Assembly: GCF_037975245.1 (NCBI RefSeq)
Contig: NC_092577.1
Coordinates: 34,712,898 to 34,776,897 of the forward strand
Reading direction: 5' to 3'
Origin: Apostichopus japonicus
Taxonomy: Eukaryota > Echinodermata > Holothuroidea > Aspidochirotida > Stichopodidae
DNA: 64,000 nt
Shown here: positions 32,001 through 45,300 of the stretch, in pieces
Layout: each line of letters starts with the position of its first letter
Position numbering within the stretch: the stretch's first letter is position 1
Program-made: the position numbers and the translations under genes
The notes under the pieces: model-generated
What the model saw: the letters and a program-made list of their open reading frames with translations, nothing else
What the model was told of the DNA's origin: nothing
Database searches by the model: none

Positions 32001-34999
32001 GGTCCCGACATGTCTGGGGAAATATGGACATATATGATACCAGGTAAGACAGGTCTTTTTTTTCAGCAGCAGGTAAACTGATTTTCCATCAGTCATTATT
32101 TATTTTAAAAAATTTTTTTTTTGGCTAAAGAAAGCTTCAGTGCACTTTAATCACAGGATAACACTTACAAATAAATTCTGCATGCAAGTAACTGCCCATC
32201 CAGCTAATTTCAAGATATATGGCCACTTGGGACTAAATATATGAATTATCTTACACATTTTAGAAAAAACAAAGAATTTTATAAAAAGAAGTATCGACCA
32301 ATTAAGGATGTCAGTGCGACCAATGAAACCAGAATGCTTGGCGATGAGATGTAAATAAATATATTGGCTGTTAATAGGCAAATGTGCATTACAGAGCTGG
32401 ATACAATGTTGGAGGTGAAATTAACACGATTGGTTACAGGTATAAAGATTATATATGATAAGCAGTTGCCATAGCAACGGAGGAGGAGAGATGAAGAGAT
32501 AATGAAAAGAGAAAGATTATAAAAAGGATTGAGATATAATAACTGTTAATTGTAGAGTTTCGTTGGGAGGGAGGGGTAGGACTATTTAATATTCTGGGGC
32601 TGATTTTTATGTACAACTAATAAGATGGGGAAGGGGGGGGGGGGCATAAGCTGCCTCCTCCCCTGTCACTTGGGGCAGTCCAAATAAAGTGGATTGAATA
32701 CACCATGAGTCACCATATAACTGATGATTTGAAAAGTTAACTGGACGCTTATAAGAACTCTTTGGATGGCCAAATGCTTATAATACAGAGATATGAAATA
32801 TTAGAAGATAAAATCTACCCCCTTAAAACAGGTTTTCTTTTTAAGTGAGAAGAATGAGTGTCAGTGGACTTTGTTTAACTCACTGTTCGGTATCCTGTCC
32901 ATCAAAGCTCTTTACAACTCTCTTCCCACGGTTGCTACTCCTGAAAGAGAGAGTTTATAACTTCTGGTGGGAATTGTCTTAGTTATGATTATATTTTATA
33001 CAAAACAATCTCCAGAGGAAGTGGACACCTATTAATAACTATATGATTACCAGTTTATCGTTTCAAGATGCTGTCGACAGACATATATCCACTCTTTCAT
33101 GTCTATTTCATCTCTATTGTGTTTGCAGAGCTGTTTTTAATGTATTGGTAATGTTACAGGTCTATCAACATACTCAAACTTTGGATATTTTGTGAAAAAA
33201 AGATTAAAAAATAGCATTATCATGCAGCGTTTCCCGTAAAATGCTAGAAAGTTAATTAAATGGTCATTCATGCTCATTCCTCAACAAATATATAGTTTTT
33301 ATCGGCGCTATCATAAAGAATTTTTTCTCACATTTTTTTTTATGTTTTAACATTCCTCAATGGTCGCCAATTATTTTAAGGGTGGTGACCTCCAGGAAGG
33401 AACACTTTCAACAATTGTTCACTCACCATAACTTTCTTCCTTTTTGTGGGGGGGGGGGGGGCGGTTCTAGGCTGATAACATTTAACTTGACCAGAAAAGA
33501 GCATTTTACGTATTTAATGTCATGCATGAAAATTAGATTCCAACATGCAACCAATGCTCACAATAAAAAAAAAATTAAAAAAATACACATTTGGAGACTA
33601 AATGGAGACTAAGTAGATACCACCTGGACACCAGGTTACATATATCTTCCAGACCTCCTGTAACTTTTCTTTAAATTTATCACTATCAATACCTTTTTAA
33701 TAAAGTCTGTATTAGTTTACCATCTCAATCATGCATAGAGGGTTACCATATGTCCTGATTAATTGGGATTGTCCCACATTATGCAACGAAAATATATTGT
33801 CCCATGGTAAACTAAATGATCCCAAATTTGTAAAGGTCATTGTGATGTATAAAAAAAACTATCACTTTTACCAAATGCTACCTTAAAATAGTACACGCAT
33901 AGCAGGCATCACTAAACGTGAAAGCATTATACAATCATTTTTCACACACAAAAGCGAGCTATGGATAGCCCCATATTAGCCCTACTAGCTTGGTGGGAAA
34001 AGCTGTGTAACGTATGCTGCATAGTTACAACAAGTGCTAACAATCAAGTTCATCTGTCTCGAGACGCTCCCCTCAGCCCCACCCCCTCTCAGCCCCCCCA
34101 GAACACAGTGTCAACCAAAGAAATATGGTAACTTGAATAATGCATGACTTCAAGTCAACAGTATTGTACCAACAAAGTGATATTTGACCAATATTTCTAG
34201 ATTTAAAAGCAATTATTGAAATAAAGAACTCCTTACACACTTGGGTACTCATAGTACGAAGAGGATACCGCTTCAGGCGACGTACAGTTCTTCTTGGTAA
34301 TCTCTGAGAAAGACTGAAGTACACAAACTATATCAAATAAATTGCAACAGGTCCTAGAGATAGGGGGCGGGGGTTGGGAAGGGAGGTGGGTAGGAAGGGC
34401 TCGAAAACAGTCCGGCATTCTGGCACTGTTGCAACGGAGAAATAGCTAAGCGGGCCAAGAAAATTCCTACAGAAAATCTCCAGAGATGCCCAAACCTATA
34501 GGTTCTCCATATATGCTGTTCTTGGCTCCAGATAAGGAAATCTTGTGTTGAGCTGTGTGGGTTGGGGGAGAGGGGAGACAGCGGGATTGGGCAATTGGTG
34601 GGTAGGGTCATTTGGAAAAAGCCTTTTCTATAAGGATGTAAAAACAGTGTGATATTATTCCAAGAAAGTGGTGGGAGGCAGAATGTTGAGGAGAAGAAAT
34701 GCCTTTCCTGTAGTCTAAACACCTTTCAAAGAGAATGTTGCCCCAGGTAGGGGTGGAGGAGGGAGGGAGGGAAGGAGGGATGGAGGTAGATGTCTTGCCT
34801 GTATGTGTAAAGTAAAAACACTACAGCAAGAGGAAAAGATATGCAACAAGAAAGGTAAAGGATGAGAATGGTTAATTGTGGTTGGCAGAGGGCAGAATAT
34901 CAATTTTATACTTGTTCAAGGTGTGACAGCTGCATAAGTTACCTCATTAACAACTTGTTGCATATTCATCATACAATTTGAATGTTGTTTTAAGATATA
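29098..34999. other. Intergenic, 3' flank of the CCDC60-like gene
   Basis: No gene was recognised. The stretch holds several poly-G or poly-C runs (32633, 33448), T- and A-rich tracts and short open frames without protein character. Part may be an extended 3' untranslated region. Confidence 0.4.
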
Positions 35000-35772
35000 T
35001 GTAGTTTAGGTAAGTATATAAGTTTTGTGTCAATCTTGTGTTTGTCTCTAGGCAGAGGAAAGGGTAGGGGCAATTAAGAGGAAGGGTAAGAGGGGTTGAG
35101 GAGGTTGGGCAAGAGCAAATTAGGAGGAAATGGAAGGGTGGGGAGAAGGGTGAGGGGGATGGGTAAGGGGCAAAGGGAAATCAATGTGGGTGAAGATTGA
35201 AATCAATCAATGTGTGAATGGTAACTACATAGAAATGACATTCATATGTAACAAGTATTACACTGACTTACTGTACCACAGTCACCACATACATTATCTC
35301 AATGCCATGCAGTCAAAACTGAGTCATAAGAACAATTTAGTATGAAACTTGGAATAAAAACGGATCCAGAACATGTACGATCCAATGTTTCGATCCACCA
35401 AGCTGCTTGTATTAGTCAATGATTATGACTACAGCTCATTGTGTATACCTTGTAAGGCACAGGTTTGAGATTGTGGCATGGGGAGGTGTTGGGGGAGGGC
35501 CAGAGTTCAGTGGTGTTAAAAATAATGACCAGCACCCATTTACTGTCGAATGTAAAAATATTTCTCAATGATTGGTTACATTTGTTGAAATTGTGCAGTT
35601 GCCATCGGGAAATGCCAGAGATTGTCATGTTGACCAGTTGTAGTCATAAACACATGCATACAAACTGCCGACTATCCAAGATTATCTTCACTAGGACGGT
35701 CGAATTGAGAAAGATCCCATTTAATACTTTTTGCAAAATGTGTAAACGTTACAGGACAACAAACTTCATCTT

Positions 35773-35839
<67 letters not shown>

Positions 35840-38800
35840 TATTTAACTGATGATCTGCCCAATTCCTTGGTGACAGTAACTTCTGTCCATAATTTGTAAA
35901 AGTGATATCTGCTCTGAATGTGTTAACATGGTTTCAACATTTCTTTTGACATTCGTTTTAAGACGTAATCGGCTTTCTTGTGATATTTAAAAGTATCTGT
36001 TGTAACAGGTTTGTATTTTGTACGACGAAGGATATTAAATTGGCAACACTCAACGTTGTAGAGCAGGTTCACAGTATATGTTAGTTTACACCAATTCAAC
36101 ATAACACCGCAAAACAGAACAAATATTAAACATTCGGTGATTGGAAGTCAAATCCCACTTTTGTTAAAATAAAAACCACAATTTTGTACTTTTTATTTTG
36201 TTTTCTACAATATGAAAGCCTGTCTTGTGCTCTTTGTGAAATGACAAGTTTTCTGGAAAGTGAAAAAGTGACATTTCACAAGTCTAGGTCACATGATTGA
36301 CCTTTGTGTTAAACAATTACTCAAAACTACAAAACACAATTATAAATACCAAGAACAGCAAACCATGCCAAAGCTTTTCCTTTCTGTTAATATGTATTTG
36401 AGTACCTTGGTACTTTTTCACTTATTGACATCAAAAGTAACTATTTATATAAGAACAATTTTTCATCAAGAAATCTGTTCATACCACTATTAAACACACA
36501 CCGTCCACCATCCCTCCCCTCCCCTAAAAATAAAATTGGTTATCAAATTCTCTATCTTCACACTGGTGTTTAAGCAAATACATCAATTTGTACAAAATTT
36601 GAATCTGTAGAAACTGTCTTCGAAGAAATACGGCTGTATATAAAAGACTTGTCACTTACAGTACCATGTTAAACATAATGGAAGACCCTATAATTTGTAG
36701 TAGAGGATTGCCAGATGACTAAAATACACAAAATTAATATTCTCCATCATTTGATGGCATTACCTTTTAGCAGTCAAAGTTTTAAACATTAGCACATACT
36801 TCGCGCAAACTATTTTACTTGAATTTAATTAATAACTAATCTTTCGCTAAAGTTCATCCTTGCTGTAATTAATTTTATGGAATAAAAACTACCATTTCAA
36901 TATTTTTGACTATATTATTTTTGGCAAAGAAAATCTACTCTACACAAAGCTAATAGTTTTGGAGAGCCAAATTATTTCGATCACTGTCAAAAAAAAAAAA
37001 AAAAAAAAAAAATGGACTGCTGAGAAGCTATGATCATGATAGATTTACATTGTACAATGTACATGAAACATTACTAAACAGGATACTTCGAGCGCAGAGG
37101 TATATAACTGTGTACACAAACTGTTGGTACACATCACAGAGTACTCAGAATGGTAAGTGTACTTAACCGAGTCCCATGAGGACTAATGTTCATAACAGGG
37201 TACCCAACATGTTAGTACACTTCACAGAATGACCCAAATGTAATGTTATTTACATGATATTCTGAATAAACAGTTATGTAACTGTACCCAAAATGTCATA
37301 CAATTTACATGGTGGTCCACTTGGCAATGAACTGTGGTATTTAGCAGGGGTACCCAGAATCAGGAAATAGGGTACTGGTAAATCTTTTTTCTAGATGGCA
37401 TACCCCAAAACCATTACAAATTCTTTTGTTTATGAATACCAAGCCAAGAGCACTGATCAATTTACCTAAACAGCTCAAATGTTCCGGGAATAAAATTTCT
37501 ACTTATCATTTTTTAACTTTTATTTAATTTCTTTCTCAATAATGAAAACCCATATATACATAAATTCATATTTATTTACAACTTAAGTAACAAAAGTAAA
37601 CAAAATTAATGGCAAGGTTTTTTTTTTCCCCTTTCATGGTTCTGTACAAAAATGAAGTAAAAACACTGTAACTAAAAAACCTAATAATAACTTTAAAAGC
37701 TCACAAATTTATCAAGCAAAGGAAGGAAAAATGATCATTTCAGTAAAGGAAGAGGTGAACTTATTTTTTAAGCCATTAAATACTTAAGAACCACTCCACA
37801 ACTAATATTAAGTAAAATAAATAAGTAAGTACATGTGGAGAGAAAGAACTAAAAACCTACAAAAGTCATAAAAAAAAAAAAATTTATAACAAGATTCTAC
37901 CAAAATAATCCACTAAAACTCACTTAGAAAGTGGATTGAACAGAAATTATAAACCCTATGAACAAAATGCTTTTCTTACTATTATTTAAAAAAAAATACA
38001 CCAGCTAATAAAACTGATAATTCATAATTTGATGTAAAAGATTGGGTGGTGGGAGAGAATGAGAATGTTGAAACCTTTCTACTGTAAATCTTCTCACTCA
38101 AAAGGAAAGGAAAGATATAACTTACCCAGGTTTTTTTCTCCTGATATCACGGTAAGATCCTACAATCCCTGTTTTTGTTTTGTTTCATTATACAGTATGG
38201 ATTAGTGATGGTTTATGGGCAAATGCAACAAGAAGCTTTTGTGGGTCAGTGTAACATAGCTTGCAGCATCAAACTTTAAAACATTAGTAAGATAAAAACT
38301 AGAGGTTTAGAGGTGAATGGTTGATCTGCCTAACCTTGCACAGAAACAATCTGTTCACTTTCTAAACAGAAGAGTTAATTACTTCTGCCAATTAAGTGAA
38401 ACCTTAATGCACTAATGCCTCCCATTTTTCCTCTCCTTCCCTAATTTTCCTCACCCACCCCCTTCTTCCCCACCCCTTCCCTAATTTAACTTTCAGTGTA
38501 CATATGATTTTTTTATTAAATCAGTTTAGAAATTTGCAAATAACAGTCATTAGTTAGAAAAAAATTTCATATACCATCTATCCATGTCATTTTTTTGTCA
38601 AATCTTTTATGACCTACATATCTTTTTTTTAATTATTATTTTGTGCTGGATATCTTGCCTCTTATTATGGGCACTGCTTTTCTTGGTTAAACTTTCTTCC
38701 CTTTTTGGAACATGTTTTTCTTAGAAACACTCATTGTAATGTCAGTGCTAATAAATGTTAAAGGAAAGTTAACATATATCATGAAAAACCCCCCCGTTAT

Positions 38801-39297
38801 ATAAAATATTAAAATGTTTCACACTAGTTTGGGATACTATGATATTACTTGGAAGCATTCACAATTGCACCCAAAAAAAATTAAAAGAGGTTTTATATCA
38901 AAAGAGGACAACATGGTGATTTTCCAAGCATTCATCAAGAAATTCTCATGCATGTTAGTGCAAAACAAAATTTGTTTCTCTGTGCAATATTGTTAAAACA
39001 TGAAGCTCAAAATAATTTTCTGAAGTGGCTGTATCATATTTGCTGCTCCTTCACTTTACAATCATTTGCTTCTAAAAGCCATCTTGTTGAAAAAGTTCTT
39101 GCTCTTCGAGCACACGATGAATATATTCTTTCTGAATTCAGTGGTATTGAAACAATTTTTGCAAAATGGTTTGTTATGAGACAAAAACAAGATTGTCTTC
39201 TTTTGTAAAACTTTCTTTGCAACCACATTTTCTTTTTCACTTTTATGACGATCAAGCCACTACGGAATTTAAAAATGCAAGGTGCAGGAGACATAAA
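35000..39297. other. Intergenic, 3' flank and probable 3' UTR of ADAM17
   Basis: A purine-rich tract (35050-35180), a (TA)n run (35776-35834) and an A-run (36990-37012) are present. At 37080-37350 a loose ~65-bp repetition of GTACCC/TACACTTCACAG words occurs. No gene was recognised. On the minus strand the first AATAAA after the ADAM17 stop is the complement of TTTATT at 38512-38517. Confidence 0.4.
38512..38517 (-). terminator. Candidate ADAM17 polyadenylation signal
   Basis: AATAAA on the minus strand about 780 bases beyond the ADAM17 stop; other copies lie at 37571 and 37518. Not proven. Confidence 0.3.
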
Positions 39298-39387
39298 TCA
39301 TACGACTGTCTCTTTCTCGGTATATTCCGAGGGCGGTTTGTACCTCCTGACTCGAGGTGCGTCCTGCGGCAATATCCTCTGGGTGTT
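39298..39387 (-). CDS. ADAM17: ADAM17 exon 21, tail end
   Basis: Encodes [20 protein letters not shown] and ends EKETVV before TGA at 39298-39300. The last residues fit a class I PDZ ligand. Confidence 0.8.
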   Translation of the reverse strand, partial: NTQRILPQDAPRVRRYKPPSEYTEKETVV

Positions 39388-42300
39388 CTGAAACGATAAC
39401 AAAGTCAGGAGATAAATATGCATACATACAGTACATACATGCACACGCAGATAGAAGTAAACAAACACGAATAGATGTGTTGATATATGCATAAATACAC
39501 ATGCACACATACATATGTATACAAATACATACATATGTATACACATACATGCATATGCATACATTAATAAACACACATGCAGGCATCAGGGCTTGAAAAT
39601 AGTCCAGTGAGGATGCGAAGGGGTGGGCATACAGCAAACGTGTAGGATTTGCCCCTCATTACGGAAAATACCAAAATGTGATTTATTTCTTACGTTGTTC
39701 TTAATATGAATGGGGGGCGATACCAACAAGATACTATCACTTTCTTGGGGCAGATTTTGATATTTAAAGAATATGTAATTTCCAAGTTTTGTTTGGAGTG
39801 TTGAACACTTAGGGCAAAGCAGTGTTTGGGGTTGTTCAACATGAGTTTTGATCGTCTCCGGCCATCATTAAACTTGAGCCCTGTCATACATACACACACA
39901 CAAACTCAACACATACACGCATACATAAACACACATGTACATTCATATACATGTATATATCTGTATGTTACTGTGTATACAATATAGAGTTTAATAAACA
40001 TGTATGCTTTATGATGTTCACTTACACAAATCCAAACAGAAAATATCGAATGTACTCTGTTACAAATACTTGCTGCGTATTACACAGTTTCTCTCTATGA
40101 GTGTAACATGGCTTCCTTTGCATGCACTACAGCAGTTCACAATTTTATGATTCACCAATTGAACTCTGGAAGTTGTTGCTTTGCATCATAGAACAATTCC
40201 CACCCTACACTGGACAAAGGATGCCTATTGTCAGCTATACAACATAAAAGCACAACACACTGCAGTACTAGGTAGATATAACAATGTTTTACTACATTAA
40301 ACCATGGAAGATCTGGACCCATTTATCCATGTCTTAGAGTTATTACCAGTAAATGTTGTGAGCTACACATACTGTAGGTACATATTATGTTACTTTGACC
40401 CTTCGTGTTACTTACTGTGAAGTTTAACCAACTATCAATACTCTCAGCCTCTGCCTCTCTCTTCTTGTCCTGCGGAGAAAAAAAATATATATAAATATAT
40501 ATATAAACCTAACAGGATTTGGTTGATACAGACACACACGCACGCACACATAAGAAAGGGGGGAACACCTTTGTGCGAAGTTCACAATTTTGGGGGCTTG
40601 TGATAAGTTTCAACTGTCTCAATCTATAAATCAGATATATGTTCTTGCTTAGCTAAAGTCTTTTTTTGTATTTTTCAGGTTATCTATCATTAATATAAAA
40701 AAAAATCTAGACTATTCTTTTTAATTCGATTCTGTCACAAGGGTATACAGTATAGCCTCACAAAGTAGCTATATGTCATACAGTTCACGAACATGTGATC
40801 TGCAATAGCAATAATTGGGTGAGGACGAGGTACAAACATTTCGTTAACAAATATGAGTTTTTTCTTTTCATCAAAGTACATAAACTCAAACTGCTATGTC
40901 TGGCGAGAGTATGAGTTCTAACAGAGTGATAATTATATTTACAAAGCAAACTCACAAAATGGTGGACGATACAACTGCATGGAACCCAAAAGATCAGACT
41001 GATTATGATGGTGGCTCCGACAACGTTATCTTTCAGTATTCGACCTTGAAATAGGGGGAGAAAGAGAGATATTCTTTGATATATTTTGATAGTTGTAACC
41101 CTGGGGTAAGGAAGACAGTCCTCAGTCCCCATGGTCAAAATATTCAAATTAATCACCAAGTTTATCGTCCAATCAGAACCGAAGGTAACAAAAACTAGCT
41201 GTTTTAACATCTTCTTCCAAAAATTCATCCCAAGATGAAAGACCATTAGATATGAACCACTTCAATCAATGTGAAAATTCTTTACTCTTAGGAAACTTAC
41301 TGAAGGTTCAACAAAGTTAAAATGGGAAAGAAACTTATGCTGAATGTACATTGTTTTACTAGATTGCAGAATAAATTCAAAACTGAAGGAATATATTTGG
41401 GTTTCAAATGTCTCAGCTTAATTGGGTAACCACCCCCATCTTTTCCAATTTCAACCACAAGCCCCTCCTGCTCCCTTGAAAAAAATACAAAAGTAGATGT
41501 GAATACCTCTTGCTAATCTTGATAAAGTAATGGAAAAGACAAGAAAAAAGGAGTTTTTTTTAAATAAACTTACGCAGGATGTTGATGTTAATCTTCTCAA
41601 ATACGTCAAAGAATCTTTCGATCAGATCCTGTGTTTGGATCTCGCACTCACCCTACAAATAATAAATCAATTAATCAATCAATCACACAGTGGTTAGAAA
41701 GTTAGCAGTAAATCCAGATTCAACTGTCACCTTTCAGTCAGTGTCATTGTCTGGAACTTCTTACCACAAGAAAGTCGGGAATTGAGAAGGATGGTAGTGA
41801 ATGGGGGGGGGAGGAGGGAAGGGGGTTGGGGTAAGGGTAACAGTAAACACAGAACACATTCACCTGTTTGCTCTATAGCAGTGGTAATGACAGGAACTTA
41901 CTTACTGAAGCTGAGGAGAGGTGATGAAGGGGATGAATGCTTGGCTCAGTGTTATTCTGAGCCCCCCCCCCCCAAAAAAAAAAACATATTCTCTGTGTAG
42001 GCACCACCGGTCCATCATACCTTTGAGTTGCGTCAAATTTTATTTAAAGAAATCTTTCATTTTTTTTTTTTGCTGCCAGATTTAAAAAACAATTATTCTC
42101 AGGTACCTTTTAACAAATTCTAGATGTTACTATTAAATAGTTATCTACTAAAGTGAAAAGACAAAATACAGTTTAATTGCGACAACTGCCTTAAAACAAT
42201 GAATATTACCATTGTTTAGTGGTACATACCTCAACACAAACCCCGTCTGTGCATGGTCTGCCATTGGGCACAGAAATAACTTCCTCTGTTGTTCCATTCA

Positions 42301-45300
42301 GGAAAGGTCGGCATTCACCATCTTCAGATTCCTTACAACATCTATAACAGGCATTTTCTGTGCAAAGAAGGAGACAGCTATGAACTCATACTAGGATATC
42401 AATATACATATTCATGTCATATTAACTGGTACTTGGATATCAATATTCGTGTCATATTAACATGTACTTGGATATCAATATCAATACTCACGTCATATTA
42501 ACATGTACTTGGATATCAATATAAATGTCATATTAACATGTACTTGGATATCAATATAAATGTCATATTAACATGTACTTGGATATCAATATAAATGTCA
42601 TATTAACATGTACTTGGATATCAATATCAATATTCATGTCATATTAACATGTACTCGAATATCAATATAAATATTCATGTCAACAACTAAACACTACAAA
42701 TTACCTCCAGAACATAAACAGGACAGCAAGCCTCTATGTTGACTCTCGCAGAAAGGTAAACAGACTCCACCCACACATTTACCTCTGAAGAGGAGAGAGT
42801 GAGAAAGAAACTACAAATAAGTTAATCTTTCAAAATGCAACTTAAAACTGGATACACAAATTATGCAATTCAACATTTTTATCTTTTATTTACAGAGTTG
42901 TAGTATAATCAGTACTTCAAGATTTAAGACAATACTTCTTAAACCTCCGAAAATGCATTGCAACATTTCAACACAATATTTCTACCGTAATGAGTTCCAT
43001 TCCAAACCCTGGAAATTAACACAGACGGAAAGTCAAACCGATGAACAGACAGACAGACTGATGACCAAATAGATTTTTTCATGAATGCCCATATGTGTAA
43101 TGTATCTAACATTAGATTACATACATAATTTCATACACTTTTCCCAAACTTTCACCACATCAATTTATCCTGTCTTGATTTTGAACCTTGACAAAAAAAT
43201 TAACCCATATGTAGCATGCATGTTATATATAGTCAAACATATTACATATAGCTGTACTCCCACATGTATTTATCTTGGCAGGACAACCAGTGACCCCCCC
43301 CCCTATTTGTCATAATTCTAACCCACGCTGTGTGTCATTAATGTAACTCTTCCCTATATTACTTACCCATCAATACAAGATGAGTTGTCTTCCCTAGGCT
43401 TTGATGCAGGGCACTCACTACTCCGACCCGTGCAGTAAGCGGTTTGGGCGCAGTCTGCATCATAATCAGAAGCCTGCCTGCAAATGGTGGTTGAGGTAGC
43501 ATACCGACAATTACTGCAACAGGGATGGTTCTGGTCACTGAGCGAAAAAAGAATCAGAAACATACACAATCAGATCAAAAAATAATTTAGTTGAGACAAT
43601 ATATTGCAAATTATGAATATTCATTAAAGGCATTGAAGACTCGCTCCAAACCGCGTGCCACCCTCTGAAAAAGTGAACTTTCTGTTGCTTGCAAGTGAAG
43701 TTTTTTTCTTGTCGCTGCAAAATGCAGACAGTAATGAAACGTGATACCTTGTTATCTTTAATCTAGACCTGATATGTCAATCGCTGCTATGTACACTGTG
43801 CTGTGGGTATTGACCGAAGCTGTATGTATTGACTGTACACTAGTGTCTAATTACCGACGGTAGCAAGCTGTGTGTGTATTTTCTGGGATCGATGGTGGTG
43901 TCTAACACTTCTGTTACACCTTATTCGAAACTAGGTCAGAATACCGCCATGAGACGTTTCTTTGTGCGCGAGTCTTCACACCCTTTAAAAAGACATGCAC
44001 CAAATGTTCTTTGACAGAGCTATCTACACAGCATAACTGTAGCACAGAAAGTAGAGGGCGCTGAGATATCAACAGATATACAGAATCTTTCTTTTTAAAG
44101 GCAGATAGACCAACAGAGGATGGTGTATTCTGAGGTATATTTAGACTATTAAATTAAGTCTAAATGTAAGGTGTTAATAACTACTTTGGAAATTCTGTGT
44201 GAGATTAAAATGGGGAGTGCATCCCCCACCCTGCAGGTCCCTTGGATCCACGCCTGCAAACATGGTACAGGTTTGTTTGCTCTCACCTGCAGTGGGCGGG
44301 AGGTTTTAACTGACAGGACGAATCGCAGCAGGGGTCGTTGTTTTTCTTCCCTTCGTATCCAGCATCGCACGCTTCCCCGTCATCTATCCTGTAGTTACCA
44401 CACCACGAAGTACCGGACACCTCTATTAATGAAATAAGGTGAATGAACTTTGGATTAAGCATCAATCATCACACTATCAATCACCTGAATGACAAAAGGC
44501 CATCTTTCTCTACTCTGGGATCCCATGATCGGTTTGTAAAACATTTGCAGGGTTCATAAAAAGTCTGGGAGCTCCATGAAAGAACAGGGATTTGCAAACA
44601 AAATTGGGTGTCTGTAAAAGCTAAAAACTGATCCTTCAACATTTCACCGATCTGCATACCCAGTCTAAATAGTCGGAAGAAATCTAAAAGTGCCATTTTG
44701 GGCAAAAGAGAACATTTTCATTTCCCAACCCCAGTGGGGGCTGAAGGCGTTGGTCATATCTGACTGTCTATGTCCCTACCAGTCGATGGATTGAAAAACA
44801 GATCCAGAACCGTTGGTGTAAGGAACATAACAAAATAGCTGTGTCTGCTATTCCGCCTCCAGTCCATGGATGGAAAACAACAAAAGTGAGAAGGGTATTT
44901 CAGAATTACAAAATTTAGAGTTATTACTTACTTGTAAAACAAAGGGGAGATTTGCTTCGGAGGACCGGCATGATGAGACGTTTGCTGCACACAGAGAATT
45001 CCTGTTAAGAGTAGTGGAAATTAAGAATATTAATCAGATATATTAATGACTATGATAAAATCACAGAAGAAAGATGATGCTGTTAAATTTGGCATTTGAG
45101 GCTAATTGGCAAGACAACTACTTTGACCAAAGTACACAGACTTAGTGTCAGGAATGGATCGTGGAGGTGGGTGGGGTGGGGGGGGGTAACTTTAAATAGA
45201 AATTGGGATGGTGCTAATGGTTGCATATTGGTACGATATGGTAGTACCAATGGTATCATTTTCCCACAGATAAAGGAAGGATAGAATTTCTGAATACATA

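Noticed and set aside
34354-34903. Minus-strand open frames rich in Pro, Ser and Phe
   Set aside because: Composition-driven frames in G-rich intergenic DNA without splice or family support.
44236-44262. Lone hAT-like end (complement reads GCAGGCGTGGATCCAAGG)
   Set aside because: No matching partner end or target duplication was found in the intron, so no element could be bounded.
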